Shown: positions 1-11,283, counted from the first letter of the stretch. The stretch is DNA of 64,000 nucleotides from Prorocentrum cordatum (GCA_963575745.1 CAUYUJ010015701.1:233239-297238); one strand, 5' to 3'. Program-made: numbers and translations. Notes: generated from the letters alone by a model not told the origin.

Positions 1-926
1 CTGGGCTCGCCACGAACCATGTGAAAAATTTGCCGACATAGGTCGGGTGCCTCGGTGGAAATTCCTATGGGGCCACGAACCTTGTGAAAACGTGCCGAAA
101 TCGGTTGGGGGTACGTGCGGACTTGGGGGGGGGGGGGGTCGGCGGGGCTCCTTGGGGCCACGAACCGTGTGAATGGCGTGCCGACATGTGACAACATGTG
201 TCGGGGGACGCATGCGAACCTTGTCACTGGGGCCCTCGGTGGAACGTGTGAGGGTTGTGCCGCAATTTGGCAGGGAGGCACATGCGAACTTTGCCGCTCA
301 AGCCTTCGTCGGAGCTCTCTATGGGGGTGCGGGCCACTTGGCATGCGTGCCGAAATGAGTCGGGCGGACGTACGCGGACCTTGCCATTAGGGTTTTCGGC
401 GGGGCGCCCTATCCATAGTGGTCACGAACTGCGCAAGGGGCGTGGCGCAATGGGTCGGGGGGGGGGGGGGGGAGGGGGGGGAGGGGGGGGGGGGGGCTGC
501 GAACCTTGCCACTTGGACCTTCGGCTGAACAACCAAATGGGGACACGACCCGTTTAAGGGGTGTGCCGAAATGTTGGGAATGCGTGCGAATGTTGCCACG
601 GAGGCATTCGGTGGGCCCCCTCTGGGGCCACGAACCGCGCGAAAAGTCTGCCGAGATGTGTCGGGGGGGGGGGGGGGGGGCCTTGCCACTTACTGGGCTC
701 ATCATGGTGCCGCGAACCCTGTGAGGAATATGCCGAATTTGGTCGGGGGGGGGGAGGCGTGCGAACCTCGCGGCCTAGGGTGGAATCCGTAATGGGGCCA
801 CGAACCGTATGAGGTGTGCCGAAATGTGTCGGGGGACGCGTGCCAACCTTGCCATGGAGACATTCCGTGGTGGTCCCGATGGGGCCGCGAACGGTGTGTG
901 GTGCGCGCCAGGGCGGGTGGGTGGTG

Positions 927-973
<47 letters not shown>

Positions 974-1385
974 GTGTGTGTGTGCGTGTGTGGCGGCAGT
1001 GGCGGCGGCGGCGGCGGGGGAAGGGGGGGCGTGCGAACCTTGCCACTATAAGGGCATTTGGTCAACCTCTATACGGTGCTACGAACCGCGTGAGGGGGTG
1101 TGCCTGAATAGTGCTGGGAAGACGCATGCGCACCTTGCCTATTGGGCTTCTGGGCGACGAATCGCGGGGGGGGGGGGGGGCATGCTAAACTGAATCGGTC
1201 GTGTGAAGGGGGGAGGGGGGGAGGGGGCATGCGAACCCTGGGGCCTTCAGTGGAAGTCCATATGGGGTCACGAACAGCGGGGAACATTTGCTGAACTGGG
1301 TTTGGGGGCGTGCGCGAACTTGCCGCAATGCCTTCGGTGGAAGCACCCATGGGGCCACGAACCGCGCGATGCGGGGTGTGCCGAA
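1..1385 (+). repeat. degenerate ~86-bp minisatellite with G-runs
   Basis: The phrase GGGGCCACGAACC recurs at about 10, 70, 156, 626, 708, 794, 881, 1076, 1265 and 1353, mostly 82-88 bp apart. Each unit continues with GTGTGAAA, TGCCGAAAT, a G-run and GCGTGCGAACCTTGCCAC. The G-runs are long (14 G at 125-138; an almost pure G block at 457-496). Open frames here are by-products of the repeat. I see no gene. Confidence 0.85.
921..991 (+). repeat. (TG)n microsatellite
   Basis: About 70 bp of TG dinucleotides with a few GCG interruptions, lying inside one unit of the surrounding minisatellite. It looks like a local expansion within that unit. Confidence 0.95.
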
Positions 1386-1887
1386 CTGGTTGGCATACGG
1401 AAGGCAAAGGCAGGGATGATAGGAGGGGAGGAGGAAGGTCGAAGAAAGGGAGGACAGAGTGAAGGAAGGAAGGACTGCGATGTGCTGTTTTTCAAAACGA
1501 TGGCCCAACTCCACTTGCTTGTAGAGACAACAAGTTTGCCATGTGCAACATGCAATAACAAATGTGTCAAATTATTCAGCACTATTACACTTGCATGTTT
1601 AACCATGTCCTAACACCTCCACGTTGCGCAGTCTGCAATACCAAACATGGCATACAGTACATGCCATACTACATGTACTGCACATATACTGCAGTACAGT
1701 TTGAAAACCAATGGGGTCGTCTTGGGGCACGGGTCGCAACGCTCTTACAGCCCGCTTGGTGTCATCTTGGGCTGCCGCGTGGCATGCAAGGTCTGCAGGC
1801 ACGAGCGCGGCGCCCAGCGCTCGAGATGTCCCACTACCCGTCGGGAACAATCTCATTGTGCGACAACTCCGCACGGGGACCAGTAGT

Positions 1888-1909
1888 TTCATAGCCATTT
1901 TGGCCCAAC
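1888..1909 (+). other. relict trans-spliced leader
   Basis: The sequence holds TAGCCATTTTGGC (1892-1904) followed by CCAAC. It matches the 22-nt dinoflagellate spliced leader at about 18 of 22 positions by eye, with 13 consecutive matches. It ends two bases before the first ATG of the transposase-like gene at 1912. A leader is added only to mRNA, so a genomic copy directly upstream of a coding region marks re-integration of a reverse-transcribed mRNA. The leader sequence is established knowledge; the retroposition is inference. Confidence 0.8.
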
Positions 1910-1911
1910 CC

Positions 1912-3937
1912 ATGTCTGCGCGACATAAGCGGGCAAAGCTTGCACATTTAGGCAGGGACTCCTACATATCGAACAGTGCTCTGGCGAAGCTTCTCCATGA
2001 GTTATCGACACAAGAGCTGCCCGATGCCTACAGCACGTTCACCATAGGCTCCGCCGTCAAACAATTGGCGCATCAAGAGACTAGCTTTGGGCCTCTCGTG
2101 CAGGAGGTCAAGATCCCAGTGTCTGGGCAAGAACCTGTTCGCGTGCACATTCAACACCCTCTCGGATTTTTGGAAGTGGCTTCCAGGACTTCAGCAGAGT
2201 TCAAGGATCTGTTGTGCAGGACGCTCGATGCGTCAAGGGACGCATTGAATTTGGTGCTCTACTCAGATGAGGTAACACCTGGGAACCAGCTCAGCACAGC
2301 CAACTTTAGGCGGACCCAGGCACTTTATTGGACACTGAAAGATTTCCAAACAATGCGTGATGCTGTGAGTACTGTTGGTTTACCATCTGCGCTCTTCGGC
2401 AGTCGGAGGTCGACCGTCTGCCAGGTGGTCTTTCGCAGTTGTGGAGATATGTGATAAAAATGTTCATGGGGGCACCGTTGCCCCACGACCTACGTCACGG
2501 CATCTCCTTTACAATGCCAGGCGAGGCCAGCCAGAGATTATTATTTGGCCGGATTTCTATGTTTATTCAAGATGAACGCGCGCATAAATATACAACCCGC
2601 GTCAAAGGAAGTGGCGGTCATAAATGTTGCGTGACGTGCGCCAACTTGGTTGCGAAGTCGTCTTCCTTACTACCAGATCCGACAGGATTCCTCGTCAGCT
2701 CGACGTGTTTGGATTTAGACAAACTCAAGCTTCACACGGACGATTCGGTGAGAGCGGTTCAACGGAGGCTTGCTGGCGCTGCTGCGGACAACCCCGCTGA
2801 GTTGGACGACTTGGAAGCGTGGTTCGGATTTAACTTCAATGCTGAGGGCCTCCTCCAAGATGCATCGATTGATGTGGGGTGCATATCAGCGCGGTGTTGG
2901 GACTACATGCACATATACCTCGTGGACGGCGTATTCACACACGAAACGAGGGAACTACTGACTAGACTTGGCAAGCACAAGTTGGGTGGAGATGTGTTCG
3001 ACAACTACGTCCAACATTGGAATTTCCCGAGTGGTTATCCGACTGCGAAGAAGCTGTGCAAAGGAAACAAATCTTTCTCACCAGGGGGGTCGGCTAGTGA
3101 GCAGATCGCGGCCGTTCCAATCTTGGAGAAGTACCTCCAGGACATAGTTGGACAGAACATCTGCACACGTGAAGTTGAGAGTGCTCTCCGCCTGTGCGAG
3201 GTGATCTCCATGCTCTCTGTTGTCAATACGGGGTCCGTCGACCCCTGCGTGCTAGGCGACACAATCATGCGACGCCGGCGTGCTCACCAAGGCGCGTATG
3301 CCGATCTGCTCTGGAAAACGAAGTCTCACTGGTGCGTGCAACTACCCAGACAATTATTGGAACATGGGAAGCTCCTAGGGTGCTTCCTCATGGAGAGGAA
3401 GCACCGCGTCCTCAAACGATTCGCCGAAGCCCATCGTAACACTACGGGGTTCGACAAGGGCTTGGTCGAAGAAGCGACGCTGCAGCACATTCACGATTTC
3501 AAAGACCTGTTGATCCATGCAGATCTCTTGGAACCCAGGCCCGCTGGGAACAAGTTGTGCAGAGCACTGTCGTCGGCAATGGTATTTCCGTACGGTGCGA
3601 CTATCTTGACGGCGAGGTCGGCATACATCCATTGCAGGGTTGTGTGCATGGGTGACACAGTGTCTTTTTTCGTGAGGATGGCCGCATTGGTTTCGGATTG
3701 TTGTACTTTTTGGCGAGAGTGGACGATGACCTCATTTCTTGTATAGCCGATTGGGAAGTTATCGACCGAACGCCCACGCATGTAAAATGTATGGTTCGGG
3801 ACGTGCCGCGCCTGGTGCACGGATCATGCGTGTTGGACTCGTGTTGTTTTTTCCAGGCTGACGTTGGCAGCGTTTCACAAGTACTGCTCACACCCAAGCT
3901 CAGAACTATGGTAGGCAAGTTGTCGCACTGCCTATAG
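1912..3937 (+). pseudogene. retroposed transposase-like gene, two frameshifts
   Basis: The frame runs from ATG 1912 (MSARHKRAKLAH) to about 2396, then a second frame to about 3665, then a third to a stop near 3937, for about 670 residues in total. The first shift joins a segment ending near LPSALFGSR to QSEVDRLPGGLSQLW. The second falls at a T6 run (3665-3670). I recognise the family from dinoflagellate genomes by YSDEVTPGN (Asp at 2266), a Cys cluster HKCCVTC (2619-2639), CWDYMHIY (Asp 2901, His 2910), HWCVQLPRQLLEHGKLLG and MERKHRVLKRFA (Glu 3393). The spaced Asp, Cys cluster, DxxH and Glu resemble DDE transposases of the KDZ/Plavaka type, but that link is inference. There is no intron. With the leader relic upstream, this is best read as a processed, decayed copy. 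In-frame codons upstream of 1912 (from 1711) are not needed. Confidence 0.7.
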
Positions 3938-5680
3938 GCCATGTATCCTCCCCTCCGCTCACCTCCGCTCCCCTTCATTATCCTCCACTACACTCCGCTC
4001 TCATTCCGACTCCTCCCCTCCCCCTCCACTCTCGGGGGTCATCCAAAACAGCCCGCCGCTCCTCCCACTCATCCTGCTCTCGGGGGTCGTCCGAGGCAGC
4101 TTGAACAAATATAGTGCCTCATCGGCCCTCCGCCGCCCCATCAAGCAAGCCACGACACGAGCGGGTTGGCCAACGCCACCCGTCCCCTTGCGAGCGGCAT
4201 GTGCCCCTGTTGGGGCCCTTATCGGGACAATCTCTGGCGTTTCGTTGCTCCTCTCAGGGCCGCTGCTGGCCCTCGGGAATCGTCAGTCAATGAACTCTGA
4301 ACACCATGGCCCCCGCATGTTGGAATCAACCATGGGCATTCTCGGGCGTTCCCTCCACTGTTGCTCCAATCGGGCCAACTTGGGGCCCTCTCGGGCGCCT
4401 GGCTTTTTCAAAGGCGTCTCATCGGGCATGTTCGGCCTCCTTGGGGCCGTTACTGATGTTGATGTTTGGGGTATTCTTGGAACCGTGATTCCGTGTCGAC
4501 GGGGCGCCGATTGGCCCCGCCTCAATAAGAGAGCCCGCGAAGGCCCTTGACCACGAAAGGGACCCGAGAGGGGCCCACTGGCAGCGCGATTGCTTCACGC
4601 CAACACCGCACAACCCAGTGCAGAGGATCACGCACAACCTTAACCTGACCAATCGTATTTCCATTGTCTGCGCGCCCGTTTCACCCTGACGGAAATACAA
4701 TAATGTTGACACTTCGTGTATGTGATCAGACACCTCAAGAGAAGATATCAGAGTCGGTTCTGTAGACTCACGTACAGCCCAAAACATGAACATCATGGTA
4801 TGGCCATGTTGTCTGCGAGTGCACACCATTAGAAGGCGTCACTTCGAAGTCGGTGGGCCCATATACTGCGAAGAACATTACATGGGCTTCTACTTTGTGC
4901 GCACATATACATATAAACTGGAATACCACACGATTCACAGTTATGTGTTCATATTCAGCCCAACAGGTAATATCACAAGACTGCCTGCCGCCTCTTTTTT
5001 GGCTGATCCACATCTCACATCGTGGGGAGGGATACGATTAGGTCTACATATGTTCGGTGACCGTATACATCCCGAGAGTGTACAACATATGTTTCACATC
5101 GCTTCTGTAGGCTTTATATGCGTTCAGGGAAGCAACATTACATTGATATCTGGACCTTGGGCGCACAAGCTCAAAGAGGATGATAATATGCAAGCGGTGA
5201 GCTATACATGCTATTGGCGTGTTGTTGTTGGCTCATGTACACCCCGCCCGCCCCTCCGCCGTTTACGGCGGTTTCCAGAATCGCACCCATAGCACCCGCA
5301 CTAAGTAGCAAGTTTACCTGGTTAGCCTGGTTAGCGCAACTGCCCTAACCTAGTTAGCCTACAACCGCTAACTATTCGCTAACTGCAATGTGTACACTTG
5401 GTAACTGCTGCGCGTTCTGCTTTCGTAAGCTGTTTAGCGAAGTCTGGTATGTGCGAGCTTAAGTAGATATATTCACCCGAACCAGTAAACAACCCCCACA
5501 TCGATTCAAGCAGGGAGAAGGGGGGAGCTCGGGGGCCGCTCGGAGGCACCCACGGTGACGCGCCCCGGGGGGGTCGCCAGAGCCGGGCGGAGGAGAAGGA
5601 GAAGCGTGCGGAGATGGATGGTGGGGAGAGCCAGCGTGGGGAGGCGGAGGAGAAGACGGAGAAATTCGGGGGCGGCAGGG
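3938..5680. other. no gene recognised; CT-rich start, TTAGC-rich end
   Basis: 3945-4085 is built of CTCC/CCGCTC motifs with two copies of CTCTCGGGGGTC. 4100-4680 is mixed sequence. 4680-5230 is visibly more AT-rich and holds a 168-codon open frame (4786-5292) that I cannot place in any family. 5320-5400 repeats short GTTAGCCT/GCTAAC phrases. No promoter or splice structure can be supported. Confidence 0.5.
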
Positions 5681-5865
5681 AGGGGGGTGATGACCAGGGG
5701 GGGGATGGATGTCATGGCGTGGGCCATGATGTTTCCCCAGATCTCATGGCGCCTCTTCTTGTTTCATCACGTCCCTGGCCCCTTCCCTGGGTCGCGCACA
5801 TGCCGCCGAACATGATTTGCGCCCTAACCCACTCTTGGGCGCCCCACTCTTGGCCGCCCCCGAGA
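5681..5865 (+). repeat. dispersed repeat P1, copy 1
   Basis: This stretch aligns with 41114-41295 at roughly 80-85 percent by eye. Shared words are CAGATCTCATGGCGCCTC and ACGTCCCTGGCCCC. Both copies translate in one + frame to SPDLMAPLL followed by RPWP and MIC, so a gene fragment is possible, but no family is recognised. It begins with a G-run and GTGATGA. Confidence 0.7.
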
Positions 5866-6011
5866 ATTGAAGCAGCGGGACGAAGCAAGAAGGGGATGGC
5901 GAGGAGCACGCCGCCAGGCAAGGACGACCCCGACCAGACGATGGCCACCGAGCTCTCCACGACCGTCGGCGGGGGTCACAGGGGGGGGAGGGGGGGGAGG
6001 GCTTGGCAGGG

Positions 6012-6224
6012 CTCGTTTCGATTCCTCCGATTCGATTCGATTCGATTTCGACCGATTCCGATTCGATTCGACTTGAGAATCTGGTGGTGGGCTCCGATTT
6101 CTAAATGGAGGTATACTAGCCTGCCGATTCGACTCTTCTCGACTCGGCTGCCGAGTTCTGCCGATCCGATTCATCTCGATCGCCGCTCCGACTGATCGAT
6201 TCGATTCTGGGCTCTCCTTGCCCT
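6012..6224 (+). repeat. dispersed GATTC-rich repeat P2, copy 1
   Basis: It starts with TTTCGATTCCTCCGATTC and runs through GATTCGATTC motifs to GGCATACTAGCCTGCCGAT-like sequence (TATACTAGCCTGCCGAT here) and CGCCGCTCCGACT, ending CTGGGCTC. The same order is found at 10326-10518. Confidence 0.8.
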
Positions 6225-6484
6225 GGGAGGACCCGCGTGTTCCTCCAGCAGGGCGACGGGGGAGGAGGGCATCGAAGGAGGACGCCGACAGGAGCGTCGA
6301 GGGAGGATGTCGACAGGAGGGCGTCGAGGGAGATGTTCGTCAGCATGCAGGGTGTTGGCGCCGACGGGGCGCTCCTCCTTCAGGAGGGGGGCGGAGGATG
6401 CTCCAGCTGGGCGGCATGGTGGCAGTGCCGGAACGGCCCGGATGTTGCTCAGAAGGCCTCTCGGAGGCCCGGAGGGCTTCTCAG

Positions 6485-7062
6485 AGGAGGAGGAGGAGGA
6501 GGGGGAGGAGGATGAAGAGGAGGAGGAGGAGGGGGAGGAGGAGGAAGAGGAGGAGGAGCTGGAGGAGGAGGAGGAGGAGGAGGAGGAGGAGGAGGAGGAG
6601 GAGGAGGAGGAGGAGGAGGAGGAGGAGGAGGAGGAGGAGGAGGAGGGGGGGGAGGAGGTGGAGGAGGCTCCTGCCTTCTGGGAGAAGAAGTCCCCCCGCC
6701 CTCTTTGAAGGCCGCCCCCCTCGCGCCATTGCCCCCGCGCGCGCTGCCAGAGCTGAGGCCTCGTGGAGGCGCTTGGGCGGAGGAGGGCGTCGAGGGCGGG
6801 GAGGAGGCGGGGGAGGGGGAGGAGAGGAGGAGGGAGGAGGAGGAGGAGGAGGAGGGAGGAGGAGGAGGAGGAGGAGGGAGGAGGAGGAGGAGGAGGAGGA
6901 GGAGGGAGGAGGAGGAGGAGGAGGAGGAGGAGGGAGGAGGAGGAAGAGGGGAAGGGAGGAGGGAGGAGGGGGAGGAGGAGGGGGAGGAGGGGGAGGAGGG
7001 GGAGGGGAGGAGGAGGGGGGGGAGGAGGGAGAGGGGGGGAGGAGGAGGAGGAGGAGGATGTC
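6485..7062 (+). repeat. GGA polypurine tract
   Basis: Nearly pure GGA/GAG repeats on the + strand, with a GC-rich interruption at about 6670-6780. All six frames stay open and give Glu/Gly/Arg or Ser/Pro/Leu homopolymers. These are not counted as genes. Confidence 0.95.
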
Positions 7063-7941
7063 GAGGGGCAGGGGGGAATGGCTTCGAGGGAGGACGCGGA
7101 GAGGGCCACCCGCATCGAGTTACGAACACATGAGCTGACCGAAGCTTCAGGAGATGGGCGCGGATTCCTTAGTAGTGAGCCGTGAGGAGGTTTTGAAAGG
7201 TGTGGGGCCCATTTGACGCTAGTAATCCGACCCGGTCGTCGGCAGACTGTAGGCGTTCTCCTGAGTTTGAGTACCTGGAAGGGGCAAGATGTCAGAATGT
7301 CTCCAGCAGGGCTGGAGCTAAACGGTGCTTTGGTCATCTCGGTGGCAGTCGTGTCTTTCGTATTGCTTTGCATTGAAGGCGAAGCGTAGGCAAAACGTGG
7401 AATAACGAACAACACAACGAAAGCGAACAAGACCGTTGAGGTTCAGCCCTGGTCTTCAGCGTGGGCGCCGTCTGCGAGGCACTTGCGAGGGGGTAGCGAA
7501 CGGGAGCTGCCCTCTTATAGGGCCCCCCACGCCGATATTGCAATCCGATGCGGACAATGCTACATTAGCATTACGTCGGGCATGTACCATTATAGGAGGA
7601 ACGTCGCAAACCAGACACATCTAGTCTGGGGACGCTTTGTGTGTGTGTGTGTGGCTTTTCTTGTTGTGCAGATAGAAGCACATATATGTCAATGCTTGAA
7701 TATGCTGAGACAATGCTTCTTCCCCCCCAAGTCCGCCTGTATGAGGACATTTAGCACCATGCATGGCACTTGAGCTCTTGAGGGAGGCACGCTGTGAGGA
7801 TGTCTGCAAGGGGGGGGCTTCGTCTGCAGAGTGCAAGTGCGTGGGCTGCTGGAGGGGGCGGATGTCGAGCGTGGCAGGGGCGGTGTGGGCGAAAAGGACG
7901 CCGATTCGTGGGCTGGGGGTTGGGTTGTCGTCGGACGTGGT
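7063..7941. other. no gene recognised
   Basis: Mixed-composition DNA without a supported gene. A short (GT)n lies near 7638. At about 7731 the phrase TCCGCCTGTATGAGGACAT resembles the right end of the M-family elements found elsewhere in the window, but no left end is visible. Confidence 0.5.
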
Positions 7942-8183
7942 CAGAGCCCCGAATCATCAGGGGTAACTCGGGTCAGGGATAACTCGGGTTCGTTTCTCGG
8001 GAATCCAAACCCGACTTACCCCGGACCCGAGTTACCCCGGATACCCGGATAACTCGGGCGCCCAGAGCCCCGAATCATCAGGGATAATTCGGGTCAGGGC
8101 TAACTCGGGTTCCTTTTCCGGGAATCCAAACCCGAGTTACCCCGGACCCGAGTTACCCCGGATAATTCGGGCGCCCAAGATGG
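7942..8183 (+). repeat. two tandem foldback units, 121-bp period
   Basis: CAGAGCCCCGAATCATCAGG occurs at 7942 and again at 8063. Each unit has a left arm of repeated GGGTAACTCGGGT / GGATAACTCGGGT, a spacer around CGGGAATCC, and a right arm AACCCGAGTTACCCC, so each strand can fold into a long hairpin. The units differ by a few substitutions. Confidence 0.9.
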
Positions 8184-9328
8184 GGAGGCGGGGATGGCGT
8201 TGGACGATGAGGCAAGAGGTGGGCGGTCGTCGAGACAGAGTCCCACGCTGTAGGCCTCGTGGAGGCGGGAGGAGCTGCGGGCGAGACATGATGGAGCGGG
8301 TCCTCGAGAAACCCCGAGGGGGTATGTCGGGCGTGGCAGAGTCGGGAGCGGGCGGGATTTAGGTTAGGTGAGCGCCACGCGAGAGATGCAGAATTCGGGT
8401 CGTCCTCAGAGCAAACCGCAGGCGCAGGCGGGCGTGGTGGAGGCGGGGCGGTGGCGGGGTGTTCCTGAGATCCTGGCGTCTGCATCTTCGCGAGCCGGGC
8501 GTTTTCACCCCTGCTCGGGCCCCAGGACCCTCACAGACCGGTCCAGCTCGGAACATAATGCAGAAAGAGCGGGTCATGAGATTTGGCCGTGGTTTTCTAT
8601 GATACTGTATTTTCCGCGTCGTCCGATCTCAGGGGAGGTTTGCGCGGTATATCAAGGAGTGGGCGGTCGTCCAAACAGAAGCGCATGGAATATTGGTGGG
8701 CGGTGCCAAGCGTGGTGCATGCGGGGCGAAGGCAGGGTGAGCGCCATTGGGCGAAATCAAGGAGTGTGGGATTCTCCAAGCAGAAACTCAAGGCTTTACC
8801 TCTGTGCTGGAGGATGTCCAGCGTGTTGGAGGAGGGCAGGGATGCAAGGCTGAGCGGGTAGAGGCGGGGTGAGCACTGGGCGAGAGGTCAAACAGTTGAG
8901 GCTCCCAAACCTCGATCTTGGAATCTCGATCCTGGGATCCTCGATATTCGTCGTCTGGGGATACGCCCAGAAGCCTCGAACGCCTCGATCGGCAGCGGCG
9001 TCCTTCGATGGCGCGCTCCCGCGCGCGATGGCGACCGCATGCCGACGGACGGACAGTGGCGACGATCGACGACCCGCGTTTGGCTGCCGACGACCGCCGC
9101 CACAGACGACTTCGACGGCAGTCGGCGGCGGCCGGCAGTCTCGGGGATGAGGTTCGAGCTTCTTGGGGCGTATCTCGCCCGCCCCGCGCTGTGGGAAATG
9201 CGTCGGCAGCCTCGGTAGGCCATCGGTGGCGGCAGGACGATCAGTGATTCCCTCCGTCTCGCTATGTCTCGGCATCTGGCTTCCGATGGGCTCTGGAGGC
9301 TTCAAGGGTGCCCAAAGGTGGCCTCCGC
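8184..9328. other. no gene recognised
   Basis: Weakly repeated phrases such as GTGGGCGGTCGTC (8219 and about 8662) and GGGGTGAGC are scattered here. 8900-8960 holds several TCGATCTTGGAATCTCGATCC-like words. No frame gives a recognisable protein. Confidence 0.45.
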
Positions 9329-9920
9329 GGAGGAGGAGGAGGAGGAGGAGGAGGAGGAGAAAGAGGAGGAAGGAGAGGAGGAGGAGGAGGAGGAGGAGGA
9401 AAAGGAGGAGGAGGAAAAGGAGGAGGAGAGGGAGGAGGAGGAGGAGGAGGAGGAGGAGGAGGGGGAAGAGGAGGGATGAGGAGGAGGAAGAGGAGGAGGA
9501 GGAGGAGGAGGAGGAGGTGGAGGAGGAAAAGGAGGAGGGGAGGAGAGGCAGAGGAGGAGGAGGAGGAGGAGGAGGAGGAAGAGGAGGAGAGGAAGAGGAG
9601 GAGGAAAGAAGAGAAGGAGGATAAGCAGCATGAGGAGGGGGAAGGAGGAGGAGCAGGAGAGAGGAGGAGGCTGAGGGGCCCACGAGGCCCACCCGTGGCG
9701 GCGCCCGAGAGCGCCCCACGAGGAGGAGGAGGAGGAGGAGGGGGGTAGGGGAGGAGAAGGAGGAGGAGGAGGAGGAGGAGGAGGAGGAGGAGCAGGAAGA
9801 GAAGGGTGGAGGAGGAGGAGGAGGCGAGGAGGAGGAGGAGGAGAAGGAGGAGGAGGAGGAGGAGGACGAGGAGGAGGAGGAGGAAGAGGAGGAGGAGGAG
9901 GAGGAGGAGGAGGAGGAGGA
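9329..9920 (+). repeat. GGA polypurine tract
   Basis: GGA/GAG repeats with GGAAAA and GAGAGG variants, interrupted at about 9670-9720 by a GC-rich insert. The long Ser, Leu or Pro frames on the minus strand are artefacts of the repeat. Confidence 0.95.
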
Positions 9921-10156
9921 GTTGACAGTTCGGCGCGCCACGCGCGGTAACGCCGCTGGGACCGCCTCGGCCGCTGCTCTCGCTCCGGGAGGGGCCGTGC
10001 CTCGGGGCACCGCCGGGGCTCCCAAGGGTAATGTTGAAGAGACGCTCGCGACAGCTGTGCGCCCCGCGCCCACTTCGGCTGGCCCCGTCGGGCCTGGCGG
10101 CGGGCCCCTCGAAGCCAAAGCCGCGCATGGAGCGTCGGGACTTGAAGAGGTCATCA

Positions 10157-10322
10157 TGCCGCGGAGGTCCAGATTTTCGTCGCGCATGGGAAGAATATTC
10201 AAACATAGCGCAGACATCTTACGGGGACGATTTTTCTATTAGTCTGACCATGTTTGAGCATCTTCTGAATATGTTTATTGTTTCGTCCAGGATCCGCCTG
10301 TAGGAGGACATGTCCGACCTGA
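10157..10322 (+). mobile_element. M-family MITE-like element, copy M5, left end decayed
   Basis: Inner sequence GAATATTCAAACATAG followed by GGGGACGATTTTTCT matches copy M2 (51100-51251). The right end CCGCCTGTAGGAGGACAT then GTCCGACCT is intact in outline. The expected left terminal repeat (GTCGGGC...CTGCAGG) is not clearly visible. Confidence 0.65.
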
Positions 10323-10325
10323 GCA

Positions 10326-10518
10326 GGGTTCGTTTCGATACCTCCGATTCGATTCGATTCGATTTCGATGGCTTCCGATTCCAATTCGATTCGGCTTGGG
10401 ATTCCGATTGGGGTTCCGCTCCTTACTGGAGGCATACTAGCCTGCCGATGTCCGCCGATCCGATTCGCTCCGATCGCCGCTCCGACTTGTCGATTCGATG
10501 CTGGGCTCCTCCTGCCTG
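10326..10518 (+). repeat. dispersed GATTC-rich repeat P2, copy 2
   Basis: Collinear with 6012-6224: TTTCGATACCTCCGATTC at the left, GGCATACTAGCCTGCCGAT in the middle, CGCCGCTCCGACTTGTCG and CTGGGCTCCTCC at the right. It directly abuts the right end of M5. Confidence 0.8.
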
Positions 10519-10739
10519 AGTCCAGATGGTCCACCGTCGTCGTCGCGCGCCCGCGCTCGGTGGGCAGGCAGCGTGCCGGAGGCGGCCATCCCGGGGGCGG
10601 CCGAGCCGCCCGAGCCGGAGCTGCCGGGCGAGTCCTCGACGACGCTCGTCTCCGTGGCCGAGGCCGCCCGTCTGGCGGAGCGCCCTCGCCGCGCGGCGGT
10701 GGCGCCGGCCGCCGCCGTTGGCAGCTGTCGTTGGGCGCC

Positions 10740-10983
10740 GTGGTCGTGGTCGTCGTCGCGATGTCGGCATGGTCGTCGTCGTGGTCGTCGTCGGTGTCGT
10801 CGTCGTCATCGTGGTGGTCGTTGTGGTCGTCTTCGCTTTCGCCGCCACGGTCGTTGTCGACACGTGGTCGTTGTCGTCGCCGTGGTTCTCGCCGTGGTCG
10901 TCGTCGCCGTCGACGTGGTTGTCGTCGACGTGGTCGTCGCCGTCGTCCTCGTCGTCTACGTCGGCGTCGGTGTCGGCGCCGTC
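10740..10983 (+). repeat. (CGT)n/(GTC)n array
   Basis: Imperfect CGT/GTC trinucleotide repeats with TGGTCG variants. Open frames over it (Val, Ser/Arg or Asp/Asn-rich) are artefacts. Confidence 0.9.
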
Positions 10984-11222
10984 TTGCCTCGCGCAGCCCC
11001 ATCGTCCCTCTCTCCTCCTTTCCCTTGCTCCTCCCGCCTCCCGCCTTCCCTGCCTGCAGCTTCTCACCCCCGACCGATTGATGGTGGGCTACGGGGCCAA
11101 CAAGCTCTCAATTGGAGGCGGACGTCGGAGAGAAGTCAACCGCCATCGGATGAAAGCAAGTGGTCTCATCCCCCGGCGATAGCGGGCGGGACCGCGGGGG
11201 GGAGGGAGAGCCGCGGCACGAT

Positions 11223-11283
11223 TCGCGCCGGCGCCGTCTGGAAATGCTCAGGGATGGTGGAGTCCCTGACGGCGCCGGCGCGA
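11223..11283 (+). repeat. 61-bp near-perfect stem-loop
   Basis: TCGCGCCGGCGCCGTC (11223-11238) is the exact reverse complement of 11268-11283. Inside it TCAGGGA pairs with TCCCTGA. The core GGCGCCGTCTGGAAATG is shared with the stem-loop at 14566-14642. Confidence 0.85.

Noticed and set aside
1711-1911. Upstream in-frame extension of the transposase-like gene
   Set aside because: The leader relic at 1888-1909 would lie inside the coding region; the mRNA start must be at the leader, so ATG 1912 is preferred.
4786-5292. 168-codon frame in AT-richer DNA as a gene
   Set aside because: Normal composition but no motif, no family and overlapping frames on the other strand. It is recorded only as unassigned DNA.
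6171-7430. 419-codon minus-strand frame rich in Ser, Leu and Pro
   Set aside because: It covers the GGA tract, and the other frames there are open as well. No unique sequence resembles a protein.
8796-10217. 473-codon minus-strand frame
   Set aside because: The central half is Ser/Leu/Pro homopolymer from the GGA tract at 9329-9920; the flanking parts match nothing known.
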